Positions 1-8,765 of a stretch of 64,000 nucleotides of DNA are shown piece after piece (the stretch's first letter is position 1; each line of letters begins with the position of its first letter). Source of the DNA: Bacteroidia bacterium (GTDB lineage Bacteria; Bacteroidota; Bacteroidia; Flavobacteriales; Flavobacteriaceae); contig JAUIDI010000003.1 of assembly GCA_030428705.1 (NCBI GenBank), forward strand, positions 1 to 64,000, written 5' to 3'. The notes below the pieces were generated by a model, which ran no database searches, was not told the DNA's origin, and worked only from the letters and a program-made list of their open reading frames with translations. The translations under genes and the position numbers were made by a program.

Positions 1-11
1 GAGCATGGAAA

Positions 12-389
12 ATGGAACAAAGGAAAAGAGGCCGAAAACGATTGGGGAACAAGAAGCGTTACCATAACGTAATGCTCAGGTTCAACGATGCCGAATATGA
101 AAGGTTGACGGCCATTTGCGAAAGCTATCATCTGGACATAACCCAAAGAGGGGTCATAAGCCCATTGCTGAGAAGAATGGTCCTGAACGGCAAAACAGAA
201 GAAAAGGAAAGGTTACCCGATACTTTGGAGCTTGCATACCATATCAACAGGATAGGGAACAATATCAACCAATTGGTAAAGTCGGCGCACCATAAGAACC
301 TAAGAAACCCTAATGGGAACTTGGGAGCGGAAATCAAAAGGACCAACGAACTTCTCTGCGAACTATTGGAGATTACGATGAAAGCATAA
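12..389 (+). CDS. MobC-type relaxosome protein
   Basis: The 125-residue basic protein resembles the small accessory proteins (MobC family) that help a relaxase bind and open oriT DNA. The N-terminus is rich in Arg and Lys, followed by a ribbon-helix-helix-like stretch (around residues 20-60). The C-terminal half contains the typical string ending in NRIGNNINQLVKSAH (about residues 78-92). It lies 5 bases before the relaxase gene and is clearly in one operon with it. The oriT is usually close by, probably just left of the window. The assignment rests on family resemblance and on the neighbour. Confidence 0.8.
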   Translation: MEQRKRGRKRLGNKKRYHNVMLRFNDAEYERLTAICESYHLDITQRGVISPLLRRMVLNGKTEEKERLPDTLELAYHINRIGNNINQLVKSAHHKNLRNPNGNLGAEIKRTNELLCELLEITMKA

Positions 390-394
390 AAGAT

Positions 395-2698
395 ATGATA
401 GCCAAGATAATTTACGGCCGAACCTGCAGGGGAACAATGAACTATGTCCTCGGTAAAGAAGGCATGCAGGTACTCGGCTACGGCAACACCTTTTCCCAGG
501 ACATCACCCCGAAGTTTTTCGGGAGCCTGCTCCATTTTCAGGGACAGCGCAACGCGACCAAGAACCGCTATGCCCATATCAGCCTGAACCTGCCCCACAA
601 CGAACATGTCGACGACAAAACCTTTTTTGAAATCTCGAAGGAGTACATGGAAAAGATGGGTTACGGGGAACAGCCCTACATGGTAACAAGACATAGCGAC
701 ACCAAACATGAGCACGTACATATCGTAACCACCAATGTCAATGACAAGGGACAATTGCTGAGTCTCTACAATAGCAAGAGAAGGAGCATGGCCACCACCA
801 GTTATCTTGAATCGAAATACGGCCTTGAACCTACCCCAAGGACGAAAAAGGAGAATGAACTCCCAATATTCAGATTACCGGAACTAAAGACCGAAAACGA
901 CGACACCCAAGGGACAAGATATTATATACAGGACGTATTGAACCGCATCCTACAGAAACATAAGGTCAGGAGTTTTGGGGAACTTGCCAGACTCGTCAAG
1001 CCTTATCACATTGAAATACGCAAGACCCAAAGCACATCGGGAAGGGTAGGGGTAGCCTTTGGACTGGACAACCGACAGGGATACCGAACAAGGTTTATCA
1101 ACGGTTCCCAGGTACACCGACAAATGAGCGGCCCGAAACTCCAAAAGGTCTTTGACGGCCATAAAAGGTCTAAGCTGCTGCCGATGCACCGAAAGCGGCT
1201 GTTGAAACAGATAGAGACGACCTACAATTTATTTAGGACCATCCGTCCACACGACCTCAAGGAAGTGCTCAAGGAATATCAGGGCATGGATATCGCACTG
1301 GATATAAAGCTGGATACCATTGATGGGTATACCATCTATGATAAGTCAGGATATGTACTCAGGGAAAGGGAGCTTGGCAAACATCTGATGATGCAGGAGC
1401 GGTTGGATATTTTCGGCAATGGCGATGCATGGACCGAAATAAACATTCATAGCAAACAGTTCCAACTTGAAAAGGAAAAGCTGATAAGGGAAGCGATTCA
1501 AAATTCACATTTGAAATCAAGACGGCAAAAAGGACTGCTATCGGAACATATCGGGACCCTCAGGTTTACGGACATCGTTCCAATCCTGATGGAATCAAAA
1601 GAACATCGCTTCCTTGAAAAATATATGTCAGGGGAGCAGATACATACATTTAGGAAAAACCTAAAAGAAAACTTTCCCCAAATCCAACAACGGATACATG
1701 AAACAGAAACCAGAAGAGAAAAGGAAGCCCTACAGGGCAAGTTCGATTTGATAGGGGATATAGTAAGAAAAGGTGTTTTCGATGTAGGAACAACGGATGG
1801 GAGCGTTAGGCACCTGTTCCAAGCTCTTGGGGTCAGGTACCAAAATAACAAACTGCTGTTCGCCGATTCCGACAAATATTCCGTTCCTGTACCCTTAGGG
1901 CATTTGTCCTTACCGAAAAACATGGAGGAGCATGTTTTGGATGGCTTTGTCCGCCAGAACCATCTGATGATGGAAATGCTGATAAAGCAGGAAGCTGACA
2001 ACAAATCCAAGCAAACGGCGATTTCCTTTTTTCTTCCGATGGTCTTTCCCGGACTGTTCGAACGCATGAATACAGATTATAAACAACGATATGAAAGCCT
2101 CGCTCTAGGTGCGTACCTCAAACATGCCGAACGGATGCATGCATCCTTCGAGAAATCCTCAAAGGACTATATCACATTTTTCAATGCCAAAGGATTCTAT
2201 TTTGAGAAAGGAGAGAACGGATTTATCGTCAAATCCATTTACACCGGCATAAACTCAAGTTACCCGATACCGAAGCGGACAAGTCTTTATTTAAGTTCCA
2301 TTCCCGACTTGGGAACGACCTTAAAGCAACAGCATCTGGTTTTGGAAAATCTCATCAAAACAAGAAGAAATAATCTGAAAAACCTTTGGGCCGGCCATTT
2401 GATGGAACTGGGCCAGTACGATAGGGTCGCTTATATGCTGACAGATGAAAGCGCTTACCCCAACCTTTATCCAGAAATAGTGCGATATCACATGGACAAG
2501 GGACTCCGTAAAACCATACAAGAGAGAACAACAAAGAAATCCGCTATCCAGCAAAACCGACTATTGAGAAAGGGCGTTCATGCAATCGGCTCACTATTGG
2601 ACAAACCGACAGGGAACCAGGAGGAAGGTTACAACGGATTTAAGGACGAACTTACAGACTACAGTAAGCGAAAAAAGAATAGGGGAATTTCATTTTAG
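395..2698 (+). CDS. Relaxase / mobilization nuclease
   Basis: The 767-residue protein starts with a relaxase domain of the MobB/MobP type (PF03432), which nicks the element at oriT and stays bound to the 5' end during transfer. The metal-binding triad is easy to see: His100, Asp102, His105, His107 and His109 in the pattern RHSDTKHEHVHI. Tyr7 and Tyr17 are candidates for the nicking tyrosine. The long C-terminal part (from about residue 220) is charged and has no family that I can recognise. The length is greater than for simple Bacteroides MobB proteins (roughly 300-500). Translation probably couples to mobC, which ends 5 bases upstream. Confidence 0.88.
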   Translation: MIAKIIYGRTCRGTMNYVLGKEGMQVLGYGNTFSQDITPKFFGSLLHFQGQRNATKNRYAHISLNLPHNEHVDDKTFFEISKEYMEKMGYGEQPYMVTRHSDTKHEHVHIVTTNVNDKGQLLSLYNSKRRSMATTSYLESKYGLEPTPRTKKENELPIFRLPELKTENDDTQGTRYYIQDVLNRILQKHKVRSFGELARLVKPYHIEIRKTQSTSGRVGVAFGLDNRQGYRTRFINGSQVHRQMSGPKLQKVFDGHKRSKLLPMHRKRLLKQIETTYNLFRTIRPHDLKEVLKEYQGMDIALDIKLDTIDGYTIYDKSGYVLRERELGKHLMMQERLDIFGNGDAWTEINIHSKQFQLEKEKLIREAIQNSHLKSRRQKGLLSEHIGTLRFTDIVPILMESKEHRFLEKYMSGEQIHTFRKNLKENFPQIQQRIHETETRREKEALQGKFDLIGDIVRKGVFDVGTTDGSVRHLFQALGVRYQNNKLLFADSDKYSVPVPLGHLSLPKNMEEHVLDGFVRQNHLMMEMLIKQEADNKSKQTAISFFLPMVFPGLFERMNTDYKQRYESLALGAYLKHAERMHASFEKSSKDYITFFNAKGFYFEKGENGFIVKSIYTGINSSYPIPKRTSLYLSSIPDLGTTLKQQHLVLENLIKTRRNNLKNLWAGHLMELGQYDRVAYMLTDESAYPNLYPEIVRYHMDKGLRKTIQERTTKKSAIQQNRLLRKGVHAIGSLLDKPTGNQEEGYNGFKDELTDYSKRKKNRGISF

Positions 2699-2848
2699 GG
2701 GCAAAAGGGACTAATGGCACGGAATCTGCTTCAGGATTTTTTGTGGTTAGGGGGAAAAATACAGGTGCATAAAAAAGAACATCAAACAGTTACAATGATT
2801 TTAAAACCTTAATAGTTAGAAAGTATAATATTTGAGTTTAGTTATTCT

Positions 2849-4162
2849 CTATGATGAAGTGATTTTGGCATTTATTTCGTCCAGAATTTTTTCCGAAACG
2901 CTTCTGCCATAGTGCTTTTCCGTTACCTGTACACTGGAATGTCCCAACCCCGATGAAATCTTTCGGATATCAATACCCATATCCAAGCCAATGTTTGTCC
3001 AAGTATCCCGTAATGTGTAGGTAGTGATTTTTTTATCAATGCCAGCAAGAGCTGCAATTTGACCAGCGTACTTATTGAAAATTTTAATTTTTCCTTTATT
3101 GACCTTATAAAGACGTTCAGTCGAAGTACTATTTGGGATAATTGGAAAAAGATACTCATTATCATCTTGACCGTTTAAATAGTGGTTGATGATTTCCAAA
3201 GACTCATCGTTCTGAAGTACACTGAAATAATCACCCTCATAGTGTGTTTTTTTGCGAAAATATTTGATACGATTATCCACAAATTGAAAGCGTTTTAAAA
3301 TGGCCATATCGAAAAAATTCATACCCATGTTATTGAACATGAAAAGTAGATAGTTGCGATTGTCCCAGATAGGGGTATACGGTGTCAACTCTAATTTTCG
3401 GATTTTTTGGATATCCTGTAAATCGATTGGTGTTGGTGCATTTGCGTGGCTTTTCTTTTTAATGTTCGACAAGGGTTTGTGGTCTTTCAAATCTTCATAG
3501 GTTTTCCTTGCATCGTTCATAATGGCCTGCAGACTTCTAAGAAATATGGCCGGAGTATTTTTTGAGGTGTAACGATTTAATAGGTAAGCTTTGAAGTCTT
3601 TCGAGAAACCATAATCGATGGCCTTAATCTCCATATCGAAATTCTTGAATTCTTCTAAAGGTATCATTTTGTCATCCTTGATTTCAAATAAGGATTTGAT
3701 TTTGGAATCCTCCAAACCTTTTAAATGTCGCCTATATTTAATTAAAGATTTTAAGGCATCCTCATAAGAACTTGCAGTCGAAAACCTTCCTTCAATACGC
3801 AGTCGGTTCAAATATTTTGCGCCATGATTCAAAATGGTGCGGGATTGCGATTTTTTAAAGAATCGTTGTTCGATTTCTGATTTTAGGCGATTCATTTCCC
3901 AATTTTTTATTTCTCCAGCGTGCTCATCCAGCCATAAATCCACATCTGAATATATCTTAATTGTTCTTTTAGTGTGGCGCACAGCGTTTATAACACCTTT
4001 AATTTTACCTGTGGTAAAATCATATTGATTCTCCTTTAAGTGCAAATTGAAAGGAATGTCGCGTGTTTTTCGGTTATGGCTGATGCGTAGGACCAAGGGA
4101 AATTTTTTACCTTTAATCGTGTTAGAGGCGCGTCTATCGAAGGTTACCTTAATTGTTGCCAT
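2849..4162 (-). CDS. Tyrosine recombinase, integrase of element A
   Basis: The 437-residue protein is a tyrosine integrase of the Bacteroidota type, with an N-terminal arm-binding region (1-80), a SAM-like core-binding domain (about 90-220) and a catalytic domain. Visible catalytic elements are Arg385 in YTLRDT (where most relatives have HxxR, so the His is replaced), GHSS around 407-410 and the nucleophile Tyr418 in KHYGR. The first catalytic Arg is replaced in NNMGMNFFDMAILK, a frequent feature of this clade. The gene begins 148 bases from the tRNA fragment at 4311-4360, the expected place for the integrase of an element using that site. It differs clearly from the second integrase at 4578. 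Confidence 0.9.
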   Translation of the reverse strand: MATIKVTFDRRASNTIKGKKFPLVLRISHNRKTRDIPFNLHLKENQYDFTTGKIKGVINAVRHTKRTIKIYSDVDLWLDEHAGEIKNWEMNRLKSEIEQRFFKKSQSRTILNHGAKYLNRLRIEGRFSTASSYEDALKSLIKYRRHLKGLEDSKIKSLFEIKDDKMIPLEEFKNFDMEIKAIDYGFSKDFKAYLLNRYTSKNTPAIFLRSLQAIMNDARKTYEDLKDHKPLSNIKKKSHANAPTPIDLQDIQKIRKLELTPYTPIWDNRNYLLFMFNNMGMNFFDMAILKRFQFVDNRIKYFRKKTHYEGDYFSVLQNDESLEIINHYLNGQDDNEYLFPIIPNSTSTERLYKVNKGKIKIFNKYAGQIAALAGIDKKITTYTLRDTWTNIGLDMGIDIRKISSGLGHSSVQVTEKHYGRSVSEKILDEINAKITSS

Positions 4163-4190
4163 AAGAAAAAGAGATTTTCATATAATTTTT

Positions 4191-4307
4191 TTCAGCGTGC
4201 TTTCAGCGTGCTTTTTTTGGTTTTGAATGGTCTAAAACGAATTTAAAGATAATTAAAAACCCCATAAAATGGGCGTTTCAGACCATATAAAATCATTTGA
4301 GACCATA
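4191..4307. promoter_or_regulatory. Short direct repeats between integrase A and its att site
   Basis: Two perfect 11-bp tandem copies of TTCAGCGTGCT lie at 4191-4201 and 4202-4212, just upstream of the integrase start. Closer to the att site, AGACCATA occurs at 4280-4287 and 4300-4307, with a reverse-complement relative (TGGTCTA) near 4230. Integrases of this type bind arm sites next to the core site, so these are candidate arm-type sites and may overlap the integrase promoter. This role is inferred from position only. Confidence 0.4.
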
Positions 4308-4310
4308 AAG

Positions 4311-4360
4311 AGACTGACTCATAATCAGGTGGTCCCTGGTTCGAGCCCAGGTGGGACCAC
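4311..4360 (+). repeat. att copy 1: 3' part of a CAT-anticodon tRNA gene
   Basis: From the anticodon arm onward this is a tRNA: stem CTGA/TCAG around the loop CTCATAA (anticodon CAT, so elongator Met or Ile2), variable loop, T-arm with GGTTCGAGCCC and the acceptor strand ending TGGGACC-AC. The 5' half, with the D-arm and the acceptor partner GGTCCCA, is absent, so it is not a working gene. The last 27 bases (4334-4360) recur exactly at 12464-12490. The two copies therefore look like attachment-site duplicates. Confidence 0.85.
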
Positions 4361-4369
4361 AGATTATAT

Positions 4370-4400
4370 GTCCAACTTAATTCTTTAGGTTGGACTTTTT
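4370..4400 (+). terminator. Rho-independent terminator after att copy 1
   Basis: GTCCAAC (4370-4376) pairs with GTTGGAC (4389-4395), with a 12-base loop and a following T-run. It could end transcription arriving through the tRNA fragment and so insulate the integrase gene that follows. Confidence 0.6.
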
Positions 4401-4577
4401 CTTTTAAAGACTTTAATATAGGGGCTTTCAAGAGTTTCCTTAAAATATTTCAAAAGTCAACTTGTCAACTTATTTGGAGAAAAAAGGTTACCAAAAAGGT
4501 TCCCAAATCAATCCAAAAGGTTCCCCTTTTAGATTCCGAATTATGTGCCAATTGTTTAACCTTAAAATCAATTGGTA

Positions 4578-5783
4578 ATGTATCAACAGAGATTGATGAT
4601 TCGCTTTGTAATTATCAAAGCTAAAAAGAACTCCAAAGGACTTTGCCCCCTTTCGTGTAGGCTTACTTTTCAAAAAACTAGAAAAGTTTTTTCAACGGGT
4701 TTATTTGTTAGTCCAAAAGATTGGGACGCTAAAAAACAAATAGTTCATCAAAAAACTAATGTTGATATCAATGCTCAACTTGAACTAATTTCTAGTGAGC
4801 TAAGAAAGGCCCATTTATCATTACAATTAAATAACGAGCCTTATAATGTAGAAACTATCTATAAAAAATATAAAGGAGAGCCTACGTCACAAAATATTGG
4901 TACGGTCTTGTACATCAAGGGCTTTTTGGCAAAGCAAAAGAAATTAATTGGTAAAGACTTGGAATTAGGTACATGGAAAAAGTATAATTATTCATGTAAG
5001 CAGTTAGAGAGTTTCATCAAATGGAAATTTCAAAAGAGAGACATTCTACTAGGGGAACTAAAACTACAATTTTTGGCTGATTTTGAATTTTACTTGAAGA
5101 CTGAAATGGAACAAGCCCAAGTTACAGTAAACAAGACCATTCAACGTTTTAGAAAACCCATTAGAGAGGCTTGTAACGAGGATTATTTAGAGAAAGACCC
5201 GTTTGTTCTATTTAAGCCAGGAAAAGTGCGTAAAAAGGTTGTATTCCTCTCGGTCGAGGAGCTTAAAATACTGGAGGACTTTAACTTTATTCAACCAAGG
5301 TTGGAACTGGTCAAGGACCTGTTCGTCTTTTGTTGCTATACGGGGTTGGCCTATAATGAAATGTCTAGTCTAAAAAAGGATCATATTGTGAAGGGTTTCG
5401 ACAATAACGAATGGATTCAGATGACAAGGAAAAAAACGAATAAACTAATTTCTGTTCCACTACTGCCAAAAGCCAAAGCGATTTTAGATAAATATCATGA
5501 TACCAGAGACTATGCTCTTCCTAAATTTAGTAATCAAAAAATTAACTCCTATTTAAAGGAAATCGGAGCTATTGTAGGCATTGATAAGAACATTACTCAT
5601 CATGTGGCCAGAAAGACTTTTGCATCGACCGTTTTGTTGTATAATGATGTTCCTATGGAAATTGTTAGTGAGTTATTGGGGCATTCGAGTATGAAAATTA
5701 CCCAAGAATATTATGGTAAAGTGGTGCAGAGAAAAGTAGGCAAGGAAATGGAAAGATTAAAAAGTAAGCTACCACTCAAATAA
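4578..5783 (+). CDS. Tyrosine recombinase, integrase of element B
   Basis: This roughly 401-residue Bacteroidota-type integrase has an N-terminal arm-binding domain (1-85), a SAM-like domain (about 105-200) and a catalytic domain. The catalytic set seen is HVAR with its Arg near residue 340, GHSS near 366-369 and Tyr near 379 in EYYGK. The first Arg is replaced (YTGLAYNEMSSL). I chose ATG 4578; a TTG at 4572 or ATG 4596 would also be possible. The gene starts about 220 bases inside the left att copy. Its 3' end overlaps the convergent xre gene by 15 bases, so the repressor transcript would be antisense to the integrase tail. Confidence 0.9.
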   Translation: MYQQRLMIRFVIIKAKKNSKGLCPLSCRLTFQKTRKVFSTGLFVSPKDWDAKKQIVHQKTNVDINAQLELISSELRKAHLSLQLNNEPYNVETIYKKYKGEPTSQNIGTVLYIKGFLAKQKKLIGKDLELGTWKKYNYSCKQLESFIKWKFQKRDILLGELKLQFLADFEFYLKTEMEQAQVTVNKTIQRFRKPIREACNEDYLEKDPFVLFKPGKVRKKVVFLSVEELKILEDFNFIQPRLELVKDLFVFCCYTGLAYNEMSSLKKDHIVKGFDNNEWIQMTRKKTNKLISVPLLPKAKAILDKYHDTRDYALPKFSNQKINSYLKEIGAIVGIDKNITHHVARKTFASTVLLYNDVPMEIVSELLGHSSMKITQEYYGKVVQRKVGKEMERLKSKLPLK

Positions 5784-5993
5784 ATCCGATATTTTAATAT
5801 TAAGAGCTTTGGAAATGGAATTCAAGTTGGAGATGGAAGTATTAATGACCCCCCTTTCAATACGACTGATTTGCGATATTTCCACGTCGATTTCATTTGC
5901 CAACTGTTCTTGAGTAAGTCCCTTTGATTTTCTTAATAATCTAAGATTCCTACCAAAGGCTTCTAGAAACTCCTGTTCATCAAGATACTCCAC
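5769..5993 (-). CDS. Xre/Cro-type repressor
   Basis: The 74-residue protein is a single HTH_3 domain: residues 12-70 contain GRNLRLLRKSKGLTQEQLANEIDVEISQISRIERG, broken here at the turn, which is a classic lambda-repressor-like helix-turn-helix. It has no protease or dimerization domain, so it is a Cro-like or short repressor. It reads toward and overlaps the end of the integrase gene and diverges from the gene at 6070. An 18-bp palindrome lies in the divergent interval (6027-6044) and is the obvious operator. It probably keeps the element quiescent; whether it responds to damage or to a helper element is unknown. Confidence 0.88.
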   Translation of the reverse strand: MEYLDEQEFLEAFGRNLRLLRKSKGLTQEQLANEIDVEISQISRIERGVINTSISNLNSISKALNIKISDLFEW

Positions 5994-6026
5994 CTCATAA
6001 AATTCGGGGAGTATTTAACGAATGAT

Positions 6027-6044
6027 ATAGGCAAATATGCCTAT
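6027..6044. promoter_or_regulatory. Palindromic candidate operator for Xre
   Basis: ATAGGCA-AATA-TGCCTAT is a perfect 7-bp inverted repeat located between the divergent xre (start at 5993) and the gene at 6070. On the minus strand it contains a near-match to the TAnnTTTG -7 box, so repressor bound here would block xre and probably the divergent gene as well. Confidence 0.55.
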
Positions 6045-6069
6045 TTTTAACTGTTGTTATGAGTAGATT

Positions 6070-7011
6070 ATGGGTACACTGGGTTATTTTATTGTCTTCA
6101 TGCTAATATTTTTTATAGGCAAGTTCATCTATGATTCTTATTTAACGAATAACACAAATAAGCGTTGGCAAGAGCATAAATCTGTTCATACTGTAAATGA
6201 AATCAAAGGTGTTGCGAAGGCAGTCAAGGATATCGATGCAAAAGAATTGCATTCTAGTATGATGAATTTAGCGGAAGAATTTAATTGTGCTTTAGACGAT
6301 GTTGAGGCAATTATTTTAGAAAATTTCGATAATGAGATGACTACCGAGCAACAAGCATTGGATACAATTGAATTATGTAAAGAAAAGGCTATTATAGAAG
6401 CGGAAAGTGTGAAAATTGACCTAAACAATACGTGTTCAAGTATTATAGCCAGAATTGCTCAAAAGTATATTGAAACAATAAAAAAGGAGACTGAAATTGA
6501 TTATGAGTACAATAAAAATGGAGAACCTGTCATTAAAGCAAGTCTCTATAACTATTATTATTCTAAAAGATATTTGTCTCAAAAATTCGGATGTCAATCA
6601 AGTGAATTGATAAAATTTTTAAAAAATGATGTAGCACAATATGGAATACATGAGTTATTATTAATGGTCAAAAAACATACAATCCATGCAATGGAAGAGT
6701 CAAGCGTTTCTGAAACCATCCATTTTATGGATACACCAAGTTTTATCATTAGGAATGTTGTATTTGGGGAATGGTTAAAACGCATAGAGGCGATTGAAGA
6801 TTATGGCGGGAAAGTCAACGATGAGTTATCAGAAGGAACTACCCTTATTTTAGAGAGTCATAAAAAGAATGTTCTAAATAACACCAAAATTATAGCACAA
6901 ATGTTGAAAGAGTATGGTCATTTCCCTTTTATAGCAAATAGATTAAAAAGAGTTAAAGAAGTTTATGAATCCATAGAACTATATTTTTCTGAAAAGGATA
7001 CGGGTTTTTGA
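6070..7011 (+). CDS. Membrane-anchored protein of unknown function (element B)
   Basis: I do not recognise a family for this 313-residue protein. One hydrophobic segment at residues 4-22 (YFIVFMLIFFIGKFIYDSY) makes it a single-pass protein anchored at the N-terminus, with the remainder probably cytoplasmic. The rest is mainly helical and rich in Glu and Lys, without an enzyme motif that I can see. It is the first gene to the right of the xre operator and is probably under Xre control. A role in the element's maintenance or as cargo is possible but only inferred. Confidence 0.65.
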   Translation: MGTLGYFIVFMLIFFIGKFIYDSYLTNNTNKRWQEHKSVHTVNEIKGVAKAVKDIDAKELHSSMMNLAEEFNCALDDVEAIILENFDNEMTTEQQALDTIELCKEKAIIEAESVKIDLNNTCSSIIARIAQKYIETIKKETEIDYEYNKNGEPVIKASLYNYYYSKRYLSQKFGCQSSELIKFLKNDVAQYGIHELLLMVKKHTIHAMEESSVSETIHFMDTPSFIIRNVVFGEWLKRIEAIEDYGGKVNDELSEGTTLILESHKKNVLNNTKIIAQMLKEYGHFPFIANRLKRVKEVYESIELYFSEKDTGF

Positions 7012-7071
7012 ATATTGTTGATTCTCAGTTATGTACAATTACACTAATATGGATTATATAATTATTGTCAT

Positions 7072-7422
7072 TTGAGTACTTTTTATAATGATATTGAACT
7101 GTCTATAGTGAACTCAATTGTTAATCTCAATTCGAGTTATTTGGACAGGTTGGACAACTCGTATATATTTTCATATGATTGCAAAGATGAGTTGGTGCTT
7201 AAATTGGAAAAAGTCTTTTGCTCTTACAGGGCTAGAGGTCTTAAATCAATGGTTGTAAAAGAATCTAAATGTAATTATTGTTACCCCAAAGGAAACGCAT
7301 ATGCGTTCCACCATCCAAAAACGGATGAATTCTTAGTGAGATACGTAATTTGGCAAGAATCCGAATACTTTATAAGGGTTGAAGAATGTAGAAATAGTCC
7401 CACTCCTGTAATATTCGAATAA
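7072..7422 (+). CDS. Small protein of unknown function (element B)
   Basis: The 116-residue protein is not assigned to any family. The frame has no ATG near its start; TTG at 7072 is the only early start after an in-frame stop at 7045. Residues around 63-80 contain CNYCYP and AFHHP. The two close cysteines and two histidines could bind a metal, but the pattern matches no finger type that I know. It lies 60 bases after the membrane protein gene and may be co-transcribed with it. Confidence 0.5.
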   Translation: MSTFYNDIELSIVNSIVNLNSSYLDRLDNSYIFSYDCKDELVLKLEKVFCSYRARGLKSMVVKESKCNYCYPKGNAYAFHHPKTDEFLVRYVIWQESEYFIRVEECRNSPTPVIFE

Positions 7423-7541
7423 TTTTTTTAAAATTTTTTCAAGACCTTCTGATTTTTTACCAGCCTAAAAATCACCCCACCCTTCTTTGAAATTGGGGTT
7501 AGCTCCCCGTACCTTATTTATAACCACAAAAACACAGAAAG

Positions 7542-7886
7542 ATGGTAAAAGTTATTGATTTTAAAACCCGTACCAATGAATCGGGTGAGGATTTTAATGT
7601 TTTAATTGTCCAAGGAGGAGTTGAACCAGTAAGAAGCCGCAATACAGGCCAACTTTACTTTACAGCAAAGAAGGCTTCTGTACCTTGTACGTTTGACGAC
7701 AACATATGTCAGGAATTAATTGGCGCTTCCTTTAATGGGAGTATAAGGAAAACGGCTTGCGAACCTTTCATGTATACAATTGAGGAGACAGGTGAAAAAA
7801 TCGAAAGGTCTTATAGGTACGAATATTTCGACGAGGAAATGGAACTCCTTGAAGAGCATCTTATCGAAAAGGAAGAAATCATTTAG
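7542..7886 (+). CDS. Small protein before the Sak4-like ATPase
   Basis: I do not recognise this 114-residue protein by a signature motif. It is rich in beta-forming residues in the N-terminal two thirds and has an acidic C-terminal tail (EYFDEEMELLEEHLIEKEEII, from about residue 94). An acidic tail after a beta domain is what single-stranded-DNA-binding proteins look like, and Sak4-type recombinases are often encoded beside an SSB. That reading is an inference from shape and position. A good start (ATG 7542) follows a clean leader, and a terminator-like hairpin follows the gene. Confidence 0.65.
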   Translation: MVKVIDFKTRTNESGEDFNVLIVQGGVEPVRSRNTGQLYFTAKKASVPCTFDDNICQELIGASFNGSIRKTACEPFMYTIEETGEKIERSYRYEYFDEEMELLEEHLIEKEEII

Positions 7887-7910
7887 GCAAAGATTTTCAT
7901 ATGGAAGTAA

Positions 7911-7940
7911 TTAAGGGAACTTAATCGGTTCCCTTTTTTA
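7911..7940 (+). terminator. Terminator hairpin
   Basis: AAGGGAAC and GGTTCCCTT form a stem with a 6-base loop and a run of T after it. It lies between the small SSB-like gene and the Sak4-like gene and would uncouple them unless read through. Confidence 0.6.
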
Positions 7941-7981
7941 TTGGTTCATATCGAAAGTGATTGAAGTTAAAAAATGGGATT

Positions 7982-8689
7982 ATGATACTTAAAAAGTCAG
8001 AAAAAAAAGATTTTAAACTGAAAATTGGACTTAGTGGTGCGTCCGGGTTTGGAAAAACATATAGTTCATTGTTGTTGGCATATGGCATAACCGATGATTG
8101 GTCAAAAATTGCCGTAATAGATAGTGAAAATGGAAGCTCTAACCTATATGCGCACCTAGGCGATTTCAGCGTACTTAAACTTCTTCCGCCCTATAGTCCA
8201 GAAAACTATATTAAAGCCATTAGGATGTGCGAGAATGCCTTAAAAGAGGTCATTATCATAGATTCTATAACACATGAATGGAAAGGTATTGGAGGCTGTT
8301 TGGAAATGCACTCCAAGTTGGGCGGTAGGTTTCAAGACTGGAGTAAAATAACTCCCAGGCACCAAGCTTTTGTGGATGCCATTTTGATGTCCGATAGTCA
8401 TATTATTACCACTGCTAGAAGACGAATTGAATATGTTATGGACAGGGATGAAAAAGGAAAATTGTTGGTAACTAAAGTGGGTACGAAAGAGGAAACAAGA
8501 AACGGATTCGAATATGAACTAACGGTGAATTTTGAATTATTGGGTCATGGTTTCCTAGCGAAGACAACCAAGGACCGAACGGGTATATTCGTAAATGACC
8601 GAAACTTTATGATAGATGATTCCATAGGCAAAAGATTGGTGAAGTGGTGCCGTACCGAGGATGAAATAAAGGAAGTTTCTTCAACCTGA
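7982..8689 (+). CDS. Sak4-like RecA-fold ATPase (phage-type recombinase)
   Basis: The 235-residue protein is an AAA/RecA-fold ATPase like the phage Sak4 single-strand annealing recombinases. Walker A is GASGFGKT at residues 19-26. A Walker B-like strand is VIIIDSITHEW near residue 88. TTARRR and the C-terminal beta segments follow as in Sak4 proteins. I chose ATG 7982; a TTG start at 7961 would add 7 residues of no obvious homology. Such enzymes recombine or repair element DNA during replication. With the helicase at 9633 they form a phage-like replication-recombination set without any structural genes. Confidence 0.75.
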   Translation: MILKKSEKKDFKLKIGLSGASGFGKTYSSLLLAYGITDDWSKIAVIDSENGSSNLYAHLGDFSVLKLLPPYSPENYIKAIRMCENALKEVIIIDSITHEWKGIGGCLEMHSKLGGRFQDWSKITPRHQAFVDAILMSDSHIITTARRRIEYVMDRDEKGKLLVTKVGTKEETRNGFEYELTVNFELLGHGFLAKTTKDRTGIFVNDRNFMIDDSIGKRLVKWCRTEDEIKEVSST

Positions 8690-8765
8690 TTAGTCATAAA
8701 GTTCCTCATATCTGAAGTTCTAAGATTTTAAGTTCTCTAAAACATTATTATAATATAGCCTTTTC

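Larger units (their letters stand above)
1..4360. mobile_element. Integrative mobilizable element A (left end outside window)
   Basis: This stretch holds a mobC-like gene, a relaxase and, at its right end, a tyrosine integrase that reads inward, followed 150 bases later by the 3' part of a tRNA gene. That order (mobilization genes, integrase, tRNA-derived end) is typical of integrative mobilizable elements of Bacteroidota. No coupling protein or type IV secretion genes are visible, so it would need a helper, unless they lie left of the window. The right boundary is inferred from the tRNA fragment; the left boundary cannot be seen. Confidence 0.75.

Noticed and set aside
128-754. Long minus-strand frame inside mobC and the relaxase gene
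   Set aside because: Antisense shadow of two well-supported genes with no recognisable motif.
4287-4360. Complete tRNA gene
   Set aside because: The 3' 50 bases are tRNA-like, but no D-arm or acceptor 5' strand can be found upstream, so it is an attachment-site remnant.
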